DNA of 64,000 bases. Source: Streptomyces hyaluromycini. GTDB taxonomy: Bacteria > Actinomycetota > Actinomycetes > Streptomycetales > Streptomycetaceae. Position numbers and translations under genes: made by a program. This document shows, piece after piece, positions 8,207 to 16,097 of this stretch. The notes below the pieces were generated by a model that was not told the DNA's origin, searched no databases, and saw nothing but the letters and a program-made list of their open reading frames with translations. Each line of letters begins with the position of its first letter. The stretch's first letter is position 1. The stretch spans positions 491,774 through 555,773 of the forward strand of contig NZ_BCFL01000020.1 in assembly GCF_002217755.1 (NCBI RefSeq), written 5' to 3'.

Positions 8207-9001
8207 ATGGACTACTGCTCCTCGTGCCGTCGGCACCTCAACGGCGCCTTGGCGTGCCCCGGCTGCGGCGCCTACGCCCCGGACAACGCCCCGCGCGCCG
8301 CCGCGGCCCCGGCGACGACCGGCGCGGCGGTCTGGCGAGCCCCGGCCGACACCACGTGGTTCGAAACGGACACGGACACGTGCGCCGAAGAGGCGGCCGA
8401 GGAGCCGTACGACGGCCCGGACGCCGCCCTGTCCGCGCCGCTGGGCCGGGCGGCCCGGCGCCGTCAGCGGGCCCGCTGGAAGAAGAACCAGCGGCGGGCC
8501 GTGGTGGCCACCGCGGTCGCCCTGGTCGGCGGCGGGCTGACCGTCGCCTCGCTGGACCGGCAGGGCACCGACCGGGCCCAGGCGGCCACGGCCCCGGACA
8601 ACAGGCCCATGGGTCTCGCCGACGAGCAGACCACGGACGCCACCCAGGCGGTGGCGGTGCCGACCGGCCGGCACCGGGCCCCGGACACCACGCCGGCCAC
8701 CGGCCCGGCGACGGCGAACGCCCAGCGGGCGCAGACCGCCGGCGCGCGCCACGCCGCACCGACGCCCCGTCAGGACGCCGCTGCGGCACCGCAGCCCGCG
8801 GCGACCTCGGCCGCCCAGCCGCAGTCGGCCGCCACGGTGTCCGGAGACACGGTCGCCGCGACGGCGGCGCCGACGACGGCCACGCCCACCGCGAGCGCCA
8901 CTGCCGGCACAGGCACATCGACATCGTCGGCGAGCCCCGCACCGACCGCTTCCGCGACCTCGCCCTCGCAGCTCTGCCTGCTGGTCATCTGCCTCGGCTG
9001 A
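8207..9001 (+). CDS. SCO2400-family zinc-ribbon membrane protein
   Basis: A 264-residue protein starting MDYCSSCRRHLNG with CxxC...CPGCGAYAP, a four-Cys zinc ribbon at the N-terminus. After a basic stretch (RARWKKNQRR) comes one membrane segment (AVVATAVALVGGGLTVASL, about residues 104-122), then about 140 residues of Ala/Thr/Pro-rich low-complexity sequence ending in LCLLVICLG. This layout is that of the Streptomyces SCO2400 family, whose function is unknown. The expected topology is a cytoplasmic zinc ribbon with an extracellular tail. AGGAAG precedes the ATG at 8207. Confidence 0.85.
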   Translation: MDYCSSCRRHLNGALACPGCGAYAPDNAPRAAAAPATTGAAVWRAPADTTWFETDTDTCAEEAAEEPYDGPDAALSAPLGRAARRRQRARWKKNQRRAVVATAVALVGGGLTVASLDRQGTDRAQAATAPDNRPMGLADEQTTDATQAVAVPTGRHRAPDTTPATGPATANAQRAQTAGARHAAPTPRQDAAAAPQPAATSAAQPQSAATVSGDTVAATAAPTTATPTASATAGTGTSTSSASPAPTASATSPSQLCLLVICLG

Positions 9002-9055
9002 CCCCCGGACCGCCGCGTGCGCGGGACGCGGCAGCCCGGCTGGTCGAGCCGTGAC

Positions 9056-9763
9056 TCACCAGGGCAGGCGGCCGTTCACGTCGAAGTAGCCGCCGGTCGG
9101 TCCGTCCGGGCCGATCTGCGCCATCCGTACGATGATCTCGGCACCCTGCTCGACGGTCTGTGTGCCCGTGTTGCCGTTCAGGTCCGTCTTGGTGAAGCCG
9201 GGCTCGACGGAGTTGATCCGCATGGCCGGGAACGCCTTCGCGAACTGCACGGTGAGCATGTTGACCGCCGTCTTGGAGGCCGGGTACGCGATGCCCGGGT
9301 AGAAGTGCGCGAAGTGGTCCGGGTCGGAGAGAGCCGTCAACGAGGCCAGGCCGCTGCTGACGTTGACCACGACCGGTGCGGCCGAGCTCTCCAGCAGGGG
9401 CAGGAAGGCGTGCAGGACACGGACGACGCCGAAGACGTTGGTCTCGAAGGTGGTGCGCATCTGGTCCGCGGTGACGGTCTCGGCCGTGGGGACGGCGTTG
9501 TCCGCGGTCCTGCTCTCGATCCCGGCGTTGTTGATCAGGACGTCGAGCCCGCCGTCGGCCTCGATCTTCTTGGCCGCGGCCTCGACCGAGGCGTCGTCGG
9601 TGACATCGAGGAGGACGAACCGGGCGCCCAGTTCCCCGGCGGCCCGGCGGCCGCGCTCGGCGTCCCGGGCTCCGATGTACACGGTGTGACCTGCGGCGAT
9701 GAGCTGGCGGGCGGTTTCGTGACCGATGCCCTTGTTGGCTCCGGTGATCAGTGTTGTCGTCAT
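9056..9763 (-). CDS. Short-chain dehydrogenase/reductase
   Basis: A 235-residue classical SDR. The cofactor motif is TGANKGIG, followed by NNAG, Ser in VNVSSG, and the YPASK catalytic Tyr/Lys pair. The Arg in GARDAERG after strand 2 suggests NADP. It resembles the small SDRs that reduce carbonyl compounds in Streptomyces; the substrate is unknown. The ATG at 9763 fits the family N-terminus (MTTTLITGAN). Not obviously in an operon. Confidence 0.88.
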   Translation of the reverse strand: MTTTLITGANKGIGHETARQLIAAGHTVYIGARDAERGRRAAGELGARFVLLDVTDDASVEAAAKKIEADGGLDVLINNAGIESRTADNAVPTAETVTADQMRTTFETNVFGVVRVLHAFLPLLESSAAPVVVNVSSGLASLTALSDPDHFAHFYPGIAYPASKTAVNMLTVQFAKAFPAMRINSVEPGFTKTDLNGNTGTQTVEQGAEIIVRMAQIGPDGPTGGYFDVNGRLPW

Positions 9764-9909
9764 GCCTCCACACTGCGCCCCGGTCGCGGGAGCAGCCAGA
9801 AGACCCTTCTTCCTGGGACTGCGGGTACCACCGTCGCACCTCCCTGACCTGGGCTTACTGAGGCCGAATCGGCTGTGACCTGCTAGGTCGGGTTGCAGAG
9901 GCGATCGAA

Positions 9910-10312
9910 GGCAGTCAGAGGAAAACACTCTGATTCGACCCCGGTTCGACCCGGGTCGCTCAGAGGCAGTCAGAGGCATCAGCCTCCCAAACTGCCCTTT
10001 GAGCGACCGGCGTTGACCGGTACGGATCCAGGGTGGCGACTCTGACTGGCCTCTCGGTCGTCTCCGGTCGAGCCGCGATGGGGACGCCTGCCTCCGACCG
10101 GTGCCAGAGCGCACGAAAGCCCCCAGGACGGCAATCCTGGAGGCTTCGCTGGCACCGATTGGAGGTCGGTTCCGGATGCCACCTCCGATTTAGAGGTCCG
10201 TGGTGGCATCCATGTCCTTGGGACGACCCCAGAATGCCACACCCCACAGCCCACCCGCACTACTCCCCGTCGGCTTCACGTCCGGATTTTTCCCCACCAG
10301 AGGCAGTCACAG
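9910..10312. repeat. Three GGCAGTCASAGG repeats flanking the plasmid backbone start
   Basis: GGCAGTCAGAGG occurs at 9910-9921 and 9965-9976, and GGCAGTCACAGG at 10301-10312, all in the same orientation. They lie in the roughly 470-bp gene-free stretch 9764-10233 or just inside the replication-type gene. They could be iterons for an initiator protein or the footprint of a site-specific recombination site. No complete tRNA is visible, although GGTTCGACCCGGG at about 9945 resembles a T-arm. Confidence 0.4.
10099..10211 (+). promoter_or_regulatory. Structured leader with two large hairpins upstream of the replication-type gene
   Basis: Hairpin 1: CGGTGCCAG at 10099-10107 pairs with CTGGCACCG at 10149-10157; inside it AAGCC/GGCTT and CCAGGA/TCCTGG extend the stem to a 6-nt loop. 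Hairpin 2: GGATGCCACC at 10174-10183 pairs perfectly with GGTGGCATCC at 10202-10211. GGAGGT at 10161-10166 can pair with ACCTCC at 10181-10186, and GAGGT at 10193 competes for the same bases, so alternative folds exist. Such elements typically control replication-protein expression or act as an antisense target; this is inferred from position. Confidence 0.5.
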
Positions 10313-11067
10313 GCAGCAACACCACGCTGCAGGGACTCGCCTCCCTCCCCAGGCCCGCCGCCGATCTGGTCCTGCTCGGCGACCTCACCGGCCTCTACGC
10401 GGCCGGAAGTTACAGCAGGCTCGGCCCCGACGGCCGCACGGTGACCTTGCGCGGCGACCGCCAGGGCATATCGGAGCACGGTCACCGGATCACCGCGGCA
10501 ATCGCCTGCCACGTGGCCCGCGCCGGCGGAAGCGTCGAGCAGCTGACCCGGCTGCTGCTGCACCCCGACCACGAGGGCGGCCGCCACGCCCGGCACATCG
10601 CCCTGCGCTCCGGGCAGGCGCGTGCCCTGGACTACATCCACAGGGTATGGGCCAGCGCTGTGCAGACCGTGAGCACCAGCATGGTGCTCGGTTCCCGGGA
10701 TCACGCCTACGAGGCGCTGGCCGCCCTGCGGGACCGCATCGAGACCACACCGTGGCGCGGCGAGCGGGCAAGGACCGCGCTGCGGGTCCTGCGAGCACAT
10801 CTGAACTTCGCCGAGACCGCCGGCGGCCCACTGCACCACGCCAGCGAGCGGCAAGCTGCAGAGGAGGCCGGGATCTCCCGGACGACCCTGCGGGTCGTCT
10901 ACGAGACCGTCCTCAGGCCCCAGGGCTGGCTGCGGCGCCTGCGGGTGGGACACGGCCGTGAAGGCTCCACCTGGTACCTGGCCCTGGGCAGTCCCCACCG
11001 GCACGCGGGCACCGCTGCGCTGTCCCGTTCCCGTACCACTCAGTACCCCCCCCGGGCTGGCACTTGA
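10234..11067 (+). CDS. Plasmid replication-type protein, N-terminal part
   Basis: About 277 residues from the ATG at 10234; the exact start is uncertain because no good ribosome site precedes it. The body (AADLVLLGDLTGLYAAG; ITAAIACHVARAGGSVEQL; LLLHPDHEGGRHAR; ETTPWRGERARTALRVL; EAGISRTTLRVVYET) resembles replication-associated proteins of actinobacterial plasmids. It has a Arg-rich central helical region and a C-terminal winged-helix-like segment. The frame ends at a C8 run (11046-11053), and removing one C fuses it to the following frame, so the two are probably one protein of about 510 residues. Confidence 0.55.
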   Translation: MPHPTAHPHYSPSASRPDFSPPEAVTGSNTTLQGLASLPRPAADLVLLGDLTGLYAAGSYSRLGPDGRTVTLRGDRQGISEHGHRITAAIACHVARAGGSVEQLTRLLLHPDHEGGRHARHIALRSGQARALDYIHRVWASAVQTVSTSMVLGSRDHAYEALAALRDRIETTPWRGERARTALRVLRAHLNFAETAGGPLHHASERQAAEEAGISRTTLRVVYETVLRPQGWLRRLRVGHGREGSTWYLALGSPHRHAGTAALSRSRTTQYPPRAGT

Positions 11068-11776
11068 GGAGTGGCCCACCCCTGAGACCGGCGCGGACGC
11101 CGACATCGACTCCGCCGTCCTGGCCCGTCTGATGAGCCACGACGCCTTCGCCCACCACGCTCTCGGCAGCGCCGCACTGATGATCATCAGTGCTCTGCAT
11201 GCCCGTCCTAGCCAGACCGTCACCGATCTGATCGCCAGTTCCTCGGTCTCCCGCGCCACCACTTACCGCACCCTGCAACGCCTGGCCCGCTATGGACTCG
11301 TCCAGCACCACGGCGAGACCTGGACCCTCACCCCTCATGCGTTGCCCGGCATCGGCCACTCGCCTACCGCCTCCCAGACCGCTGCAGGCCTGCGGGCCGC
11401 CCCGAGCTGGGACGAGATCGCCCAGCAGAGCGGGACAGCCGGCACGGCAGCCCGGCGCAAGGCCCTGCACGCGGACCAACGCGCGGCCTACCGCCAGGCG
11501 CTGGAACGCCTGGCTGAGCACCGCAGCCGTGCCGTGGTGATCGTGCACGACGGCCGCCAGGTCCTGGTGCCCGCAGTACGGGCGGACGAGATACCCCCGG
11601 CCTGGCACGCCCCGGACGGACGCGTCCTCGACCCCGCCACCGGCCGGTCCGCCGAGGGGTGGCGGGTGGCCACGGACGGCCGGTTGATCCTCATCGGCCC
11701 AGCCGACCAGCGCACCTACGACGAGCTGGCCGCAGCCCACGCCCAAGCCCTCAGTGAATGGGAGTCCGCAGCATGA
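10958..11776 (+). CDS. Plasmid replication-type protein, C-terminal part
   Basis: The open frame begins at a GTG at 10958 but true similarity probably starts after the C8 run at 11053 (GLALEEWPTPETG). It holds a winged-helix DNA-binding domain: SAALMIISALHA, then TVTDLIASSSVSRATTYRTLQRLARYGLV, followed by a tail with basic Arg/Ala helices (TAARRKALHADQRAAYRQAL). Taken with the preceding frame it forms a single likely initiator or DNA-binding protein. The last codon overlaps the next start (ATGA at 11773), so the module is read as an operon. Confidence 0.55.
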   Translation: MKAPPGTWPWAVPTGTRAPLRCPVPVPLSTPPGLALEEWPTPETGADADIDSAVLARLMSHDAFAHHALGSAALMIISALHARPSQTVTDLIASSSVSRATTYRTLQRLARYGLVQHHGETWTLTPHALPGIGHSPTASQTAAGLRAAPSWDEIAQQSGTAGTAARRKALHADQRAAYRQALERLAEHRSRAVVIVHDGRQVLVPAVRADEIPPAWHAPDGRVLDPATGRSAEGWRVATDGRLILIGPADQRTYDELAAAHAQALSEWESAA

Positions 11777-12342
11777 ACCCACCATCCCCGACAACGCCCG
11801 AGGGTGAGCCGCCCAGCCCCCAGAAGCTGCGGGAGCTGTACGACGCCGGTGCCACCGTGCAGGAGCTCGTGGCCACCAGCGGCCTGCCGTATGGGACGGT
11901 CCTGAACCGGCTACGTGCGGCCGGAACGGTGATGCGGACGTCGTGGCAGACCCGCCGGATGCGTGAGGGCGTGGATGCCCGCGCCCGTCTGGCGGCCCGG
12001 CTGCGCACCCTCTACGACAAACATGGCGCCACCCTCAACGACCTCGCGGCGGCCGCGGGCAAGTCCAAACCGGCTGCGCGGCGGCTGTTGATCGAGGCCG
12101 GCGGACGGGTGCGCACTACCCGGCAAACGATCCAGATCCGTTCCGCGGCGTCGCGGGCGAAACAGCACAAGCTCGCTCATTGGTTGCGGGTGCGATACGA
12201 GGACGGGGCGACAGTGCCCGCGCTGGCCAAGGACTGCAGCTTCTCTACCGCCACCGTTTACCGACTCCTGCGTCAGGCCGGTACACCCATGCGACCTCAG
12301 CACCGTCATGGCCCCGCCCGCCAGCCCAAGGAGCCCTCATGA
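11773..12342 (+). CDS. Triple helix-turn-helix DNA-binding protein
   Basis: A 189-residue protein built from three similar HTH units: LRELYDAGATVQELVATSGLPYGTVLNRL, LRTLYDKHGATLNDLAAAAGKSKPAARRLL and LRVRYEDGATVPALAKDCSFSTATVYRLL. Each is the 'ydaGatv.eLA...g.s..tv.r.L' pattern seen in actinobacterial HTH_38/resolvase-type domains. It starts with the ATG overlapping the previous stop and ends overlapping the next small ORF, so it is operonic with the replication and partition genes. A role in copy control or partition is plausible but not shown. Confidence 0.7.
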   Translation: MNPPSPTTPEGEPPSPQKLRELYDAGATVQELVATSGLPYGTVLNRLRAAGTVMRTSWQTRRMREGVDARARLAARLRTLYDKHGATLNDLAAAAGKSKPAARRLLIEAGGRVRTTRQTIQIRSAASRAKQHKLAHWLRVRYEDGATVPALAKDCSFSTATVYRLLRQAGTPMRPQHRHGPARQPKEPS

Positions 12343-12506
12343 CTACTCGACTGCGGCAGCCCGGCGCGTCCCACAGGGTTCCGCGCAGTGTGCGCGCTGG
12401 CCCGCCCGGCCGCATGCCCTCGGCCCGCGCGCCGCCGTACCCCAGCGCACCCCCCGATTTACCGGCGGCGTCCGCCATCGGTGATCAGCACACGCCTTGC
12501 GATTGA
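12339..12506 (+). CDS. Small coupled ORF between HTH gene and parA
   Basis: A 55-codon frame starting MTTRLRQPGASHRVPRSV, Pro/Arg/Ala-rich, with no recognised domain. AAGGAG lies 5 bp before its ATG and the ATG overlaps the preceding stop (ATGA), which argues it is translated. It may simply carry ribosomes towards parA 16 bp downstream. Confidence 0.35.
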   Translation: MTTRLRQPGASHRVPRSVRAGPPGRMPSARAPPYPSAPPDLPAASAIGDQHTPCD

Positions 12507-12521
12507 GGAGAACAAGCACAC

Positions 12522-13238
12522 GTGAACGAGAACACCCGTCAGAAGAACCTGGCCGAGGCCACGGCAAGCGTCTGGGACGCGTTCGTCATCGTTGTCGGCA
12601 TGCTCAAGGGCGGCACCGGCAAGACCACTTCCGCCTGGTTCATCGCCCTGTACTACGCCGTCGTCCTGGGCCTGCCCACCCTGCTCCTGGACGCCGACGC
12701 GAGCAGCCAGTCCGCCTACGACTGGTTCAAGGTCGCCCAGGCAGAAGGGTTCGAGATCCCCGCCAACCTGGTCATCGAGCGCTACCCGTTCGATGACTTG
12801 GCCGAGTACATCCGCACCAAGCGCGCCGAGTTCGGCGCGATCGTCGTCGACGCCGGCGGCGGCAGCGCCCGCCTCTTCCACGAGGCGGTCACCGAGGCGA
12901 ACCTGCTGCTCGTCCCGGTCGCCCCGACCAAGATCGAGCGCCGCAAGCTCGTAGCCACCTTCGAGGAGGCCGAGCGCGCCGCCGCCCGCAACGAGCGCGG
13001 CGTCACCGCCCACGTGGTTCTGGTCAAGGCCGACGACCGCACCAGCCTGCCCCGTACTGCCAAGGACAAGCTCCTCGACCCGCCCGGGGGCGAGGGCATC
13101 GGTCCGGACCGTAACGAGCCGTTCCCGCTCGCCGACACCGTCATCCACTCCTGGGTCCACTACATGGAGGCCTTCGGCGAGATTCCGACCGAGTTGAGCG
13201 AGTACGCCGAGCTGGTGAAGGAGCTGACCGCAGCATGA
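12522..13238 (+). CDS. parA: ParA-type partition ATPase
   Basis: A 238-residue deviant-Walker ATPase. The Walker A motif is MLKGGTGKTTSAW (KGGxGKT), A' is LLLDADASSQS, and Walker B is AIVVDAGGG. It has no N-terminal HTH, as in small type Ib ParA proteins of actinobacterial plasmids. ParA uses ATP-dependent nucleoid binding to move plasmid copies bound by a partner protein. The partner is the next gene, overlapping by ATGA. The GTG start at 12522 follows GAGGAG; an internal start nearer the Walker motif cannot be excluded. Confidence 0.9.
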   Translation: MNENTRQKNLAEATASVWDAFVIVVGMLKGGTGKTTSAWFIALYYAVVLGLPTLLLDADASSQSAYDWFKVAQAEGFEIPANLVIERYPFDDLAEYIRTKRAEFGAIVVDAGGGSARLFHEAVTEANLLLVPVAPTKIERRKLVATFEEAERAAARNERGVTAHVVLVKADDRTSLPRTAKDKLLDPPGGEGIGPDRNEPFPLADTVIHSWVHYMEAFGEIPTELSEYAELVKELTAA

Positions 13239-13987
13239 GCGAGCAGCGCGTGAAACCCCCCGCCCGCCGCACCGGACGCGCCCTCGGTGGCGGAGCCAAG
13301 AGTCCCGCAGCGTCCGCACCGCCCCCGACCGCTGAGCTCACCCCCGAGCAGTACGCCGCCGAGAAGGAGGCAGCCCAGACGCCCCAGGCGACCGCCGCTC
13401 CCGAACCCAGCCCGGCCCAGCCCGCTCCGGCGGAGCCTCAGCCATCGTGGGCAGCTGCAGACGCCGCTCCTGCGGGCGCCAGGAACAACGCCGAATCGGT
13501 TACGGCTACCAGTACGCCGCCCCAAACTGGCAGCACGGCTGCGGAGAAAGGACTGGCACACGCTCCGCAGAGCGATCCCGCCTCCGTCCAGGAGCCGTCC
13601 TCCACTGAAGGAGCTGCCGGGACGGTTGCGGCTGCCGAGATAGCCGTCCGTGGGACGGCACCTGTCGTGATGGGCAGCGCAGCGTTCCCCGTGCAGGCCA
13701 AGAATCCAACGGCAGGGCACACCGGCGAAGCACAATCGGAGGAAGCGCCCAGTACAGGCGTTTCGTGGACGCAGGGTCCGGGGCGCCCGGCAGACATTCC
13801 CGACGCCTCCGTCGTCCTCAACCAGCGCATCATCGCCCGGGAGAATCTCGACTCGTCCGTGCCGGCTGCCCTTCGGCTCAAGAGGCGGATCAAGCGCTTC
13901 ATGCTGGACAGCGAACTCGATCACCTGCCGCTCGGCGACATCATCGCCGTTGCGATGGACGAGTGGCTGTCCCACCGAGGCTTCTGA
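13235..13987 (+). CDS. ParB-like partition partner with long disordered N-terminus
   Basis: A 250-residue protein. Residues 1-185 are Pro/Ala/Thr/Glu-rich and probably disordered. The conserved C-terminal 60 residues (VPAALRLKRRIKRFMLDSEL, then LPLGDIIAVAMDEWLSHRGF) form a small helical, basic domain that fits a ribbon-helix-helix-like centromere binder. It directly follows parA with overlapping stop and start, which defines it as the partner. It is not a classical ParB: no ParB/Srx box II is present. The same C-terminal domain recurs alone in the gene at 14124. Confidence 0.7.
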   Translation: MSEQRVKPPARRTGRALGGGAKSPAASAPPPTAELTPEQYAAEKEAAQTPQATAAPEPSPAQPAPAEPQPSWAAADAAPAGARNNAESVTATSTPPQTGSTAAEKGLAHAPQSDPASVQEPSSTEGAAGTVAAAEIAVRGTAPVVMGSAAFPVQAKNPTAGHTGEAQSEEAPSTGVSWTQGPGRPADIPDASVVLNQRIIARENLDSSVPAALRLKRRIKRFMLDSELDHLPLGDIIAVAMDEWLSHRGF

Positions 13988-14051
13988 ACAGCGAGCCGCC
14001 GCCTCGTACGGCCACGGCGGACGCGGGCCCATGGACCCGCGTCCGCCATCC

Positions 14052-14105
14052 CGACTATCGCAATAGCCCAATAGCCGACTAGCCGGATCACTATTCGACT
14101 AGTCG
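14052..14105. promoter_or_regulatory. CGACTA repeats, candidate centromere or operator
   Basis: CGACTA occurs at 14052, 14076 and 14096, the last within the palindrome CGACTAGTCG (14096-14105), interleaved with AATAGCC-type repeats. The AT-rich patch stands out from its GC-rich surroundings and lies between the ParB-like gene and its small paralogue. That is a normal place for a partition site or for an operator of the downstream gene. Confidence 0.45.
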
Positions 14106-14123
14106 CAGCGACCGGAGCACCTC

Positions 14124-14438
14124 ATGCCCGACCACGCCCACCACGTCCGCCTTCTACGCGACCTCGCTGACGTTCTCGAAGCCCAGTCCGACCCCACCGG
14201 TGACCCCTTCGCCCCGCACCCCGATACGCGAGCAATCATCGACTCACGCCACACCAGACGAGGTCAGCTCAACCACGCCGTTCCCAGCGCACTTCAACTG
14301 CAGCGCCGCATCCGCCGCTACAACGCGGACAGCGGCATACCTCACGGGGACATCGTCGCTCTCGCCCTCGACACCTTTCTTCGGGCCAAGGGCTATCCGC
14401 CCGAACCGGCTGCCAATCCACCAAGGTCGGAAGTCTGA
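14124..14438 (+). CDS. Small paralogue of the ParB-like C-terminal domain
   Basis: A 104-residue protein whose C-terminus (VPSALQLQRRIRRYNADSGI, then PHGDIVALALDTFLRAKGY) matches the C-terminal domain of the upstream ParB-like protein in order and spacing. The N-terminal half (MPDHAHHVRLLRDLADVLEA) is unrelated to it. GGAG precedes the ATG at 14124. It may compete for the same DNA sites or bind the CGACTA repeats just upstream. The stop codon lies 1 bp from the end of an insertion sequence, so the natural C-terminus may have been altered. Confidence 0.65.
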   Translation: MPDHAHHVRLLRDLADVLEAQSDPTGDPFAPHPDTRAIIDSRHTRRGQLNHAVPSALQLQRRIRRYNADSGIPHGDIVALALDTFLRAKGYPPEPAANPPRSEV

Positions 14439-14630
14439 TCCCAATGAGTGGTGTGCATCGTGAATTCGCAGGTCACGGGTGTGGTGTGTGTGACGACTCG
14501 GGTACTCACGCTGGTCGGTGGCCGATGACCATGGTGTAGATCATCAGGCGGTTCCGGTTCCGGCGGGTGCCCGGTTCGGCTGCGCCCGCGACCGACCCCC
14601 ACCTACGATCCGTCAGCAGGTCGGCACGCT

Positions 14631-15098
14631 ATGAGATCGTGGGGGCTGCGGAATGCAGGAGCGCAGCGGATCACCGCGCGCCGGAGCGAGCTGGACGCCC
14701 TCGCCGAGCAGTTGACCAAGCAGCTTCAGGAAGTCCAGGTCGAGCGGGACGAACTGGCGGTCGCGGAGCGGGTGCTGAACCGTCTGGCCGAGCAGGTCCA
14801 GGCCGATGTCGAGGCTGTCGCTCCGGTGGCGGCGCAGGTGGCCGGGCGGGCGGTCCTGCTCATTCCGTACCGCAGTGAGGCGACCGACGAGGCCTCTCTG
14901 CCCGGCGACTACCGCAGGATTCTGGCGATTGTGCGGGAGGCCGACGGCCGGGTGCAGGTCAGGGCGGTGGGCGAGGAGCTGGGACTTGAGGTGGCGGTGC
15001 GCGGGAAGCTGGAGCCGCTGCGGGCGAAGATGACCAAGCTCGCTGACCGTGGCTGGCTGCACAAACGGCCCGACGGACGTTTCACCACACGCCGGTAG
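14631..15098 (+). CDS. Coiled-coil and winged-helix protein carried by the IS
   Basis: A 155-residue protein inside the insertion sequence. Residues about 18-68 form a coiled coil (ELDALAEQLTKQLQEVQVER) and the C-terminal 60 residues look like a winged helix (YRRILAIVREADGRVQVRAV, then LADRGWLHKRPDGRF). It is probably an accessory DNA-binding protein of the element or a passenger. I do not recognise a named family. It lies 42 bp upstream of the transposase in the same direction. Confidence 0.65.
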   Translation: MRSWGLRNAGAQRITARRSELDALAEQLTKQLQEVQVERDELAVAERVLNRLAEQVQADVEAVAPVAAQVAGRAVLLIPYRSEATDEASLPGDYRRILAIVREADGRVQVRAVGEELGLEVAVRGKLEPLRAKMTKLADRGWLHKRPDGRFTTRR

Positions 15099-15140
15099 TC
15101 ACGCCAAGACGGGGCGTAACCGGCGGGCCCCCGACGGCAG

Positions 15141-15990
15141 TTGACGTGTTTTGTGAAGAACAGCACCAGCCCCGTCGAGGGCCCTGACGGCCTTGTCTAC
15201 ACCGCCCGCCTGCCGCTGTCGAGCGCCACCTTGAACTACCTCGCCACCTTGATACGCGGCCACTTGAAGAAAATCGGCTCGCGGTGGCGGGCCCTGCCTG
15301 CGGGGAAGATCGCCGGCATTGTGCTGGCGGTGCTGCGCTGTGACCAGCGGCCCGGCGATCTGGCCGGCGGGAACGGAGTGCACCGCACCACCGTCACCCG
15401 GTGGGTGCGCGAAGCCGTCGGCCTGCTCGCCGCCCGCGCCCCGCGCCTGGACCGCGCGCTCAAGAAGATCGCCCGAACGGGTGGCGGGGTGGTCCTGCTC
15501 GACGGCACCCTGATAAGGACCCGACGGCGCACCGGCACGGCGAACCGGAAGAACTACTCCGGCAAGCACAAGTGTCATGGCCTGCTGGATCGCGCTCACC
15601 GACGACCGCGGCCGCCTGTTTTGGGCCTCGGCGGCCCGCCCCGGACGATCCTCGGAGATCACCGCCTGCCGTCACGACCAGCTCACCGCGAAACTGCGGG
15701 CGGCCGGGCTCGGCGCCATCGCCGACCTGGGCTTCATCGGCCTGGACGACAGCGAACCGGACGCCGCCCCGGCCGTGATCACCGGCTACAAGGCCGCCCG
15801 CAACCGCCCCCTGACCCGAGGGCAGAAACTGTCCAACAAGGCGTTGGCCGCCGTCCGGGCGCCGGTCGAGCACGGCTTCGCCCACCTGAAGAACTGGCGG
15901 GTCCTCGGCAAGGTCCGCACCGACCCGAAGTGGGCGACCGCCCTGGTCAGGGCCCTGCTGGTCCTGACGAACCGCGAAGTCTCCCGCTGA
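15141..15990 (+). pseudogene. IS5-superfamily DDE transposase, frameshifted
   Basis: The first frame (from a TTG at 15141 or GTG at 15153) reads an N-terminal HTH region (VHRTTVTRWVREAVGLLAA) and GGGVVLLDGTLIRTRRR with the first catalytic Asp, ending after NYSGKHKCHGLL. At about 15585 the protein continues in the +1 frame as IALTDDRGRLFWAS, LGFIGLDD (second Asp) and PVEHGFAHLKNWRVLGKVR (Glu). Together they give a full DDE_Tnp_4-type enzyme. The shift is +1 and has no slippery run, so it looks like a mutation. Confidence 0.75.
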
Positions 15991-16097
15991 CCGACGATCT
16001 ACACCGAAGTCATCCGCCCGCGACCAGCCCGAGCATCGCGAACCCCGCGCACACCAGACCCGTGACCTGCGAATTCACGATGCACACCACTCATTGG

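Noticed and set aside
9930..9960. A tRNA gene or tRNA-derived attachment site at GGTTCGACCCGGG
   Set aside because: Only a T-arm-like stretch is present, with a 6-nt loop; no acceptor, D-arm or anticodon arm can be folded around it, and no integrase gene is nearby.
15560..15600. Programmed frameshift in the transposase at 15.1-16.0 kb
   Set aside because: The shift is +1 and there is no slippery run (CTG CTG GAT CGC), unlike the clear A-AAA-GGG site of the IS at 29.7-30.6 kb. A mutation is more likely.
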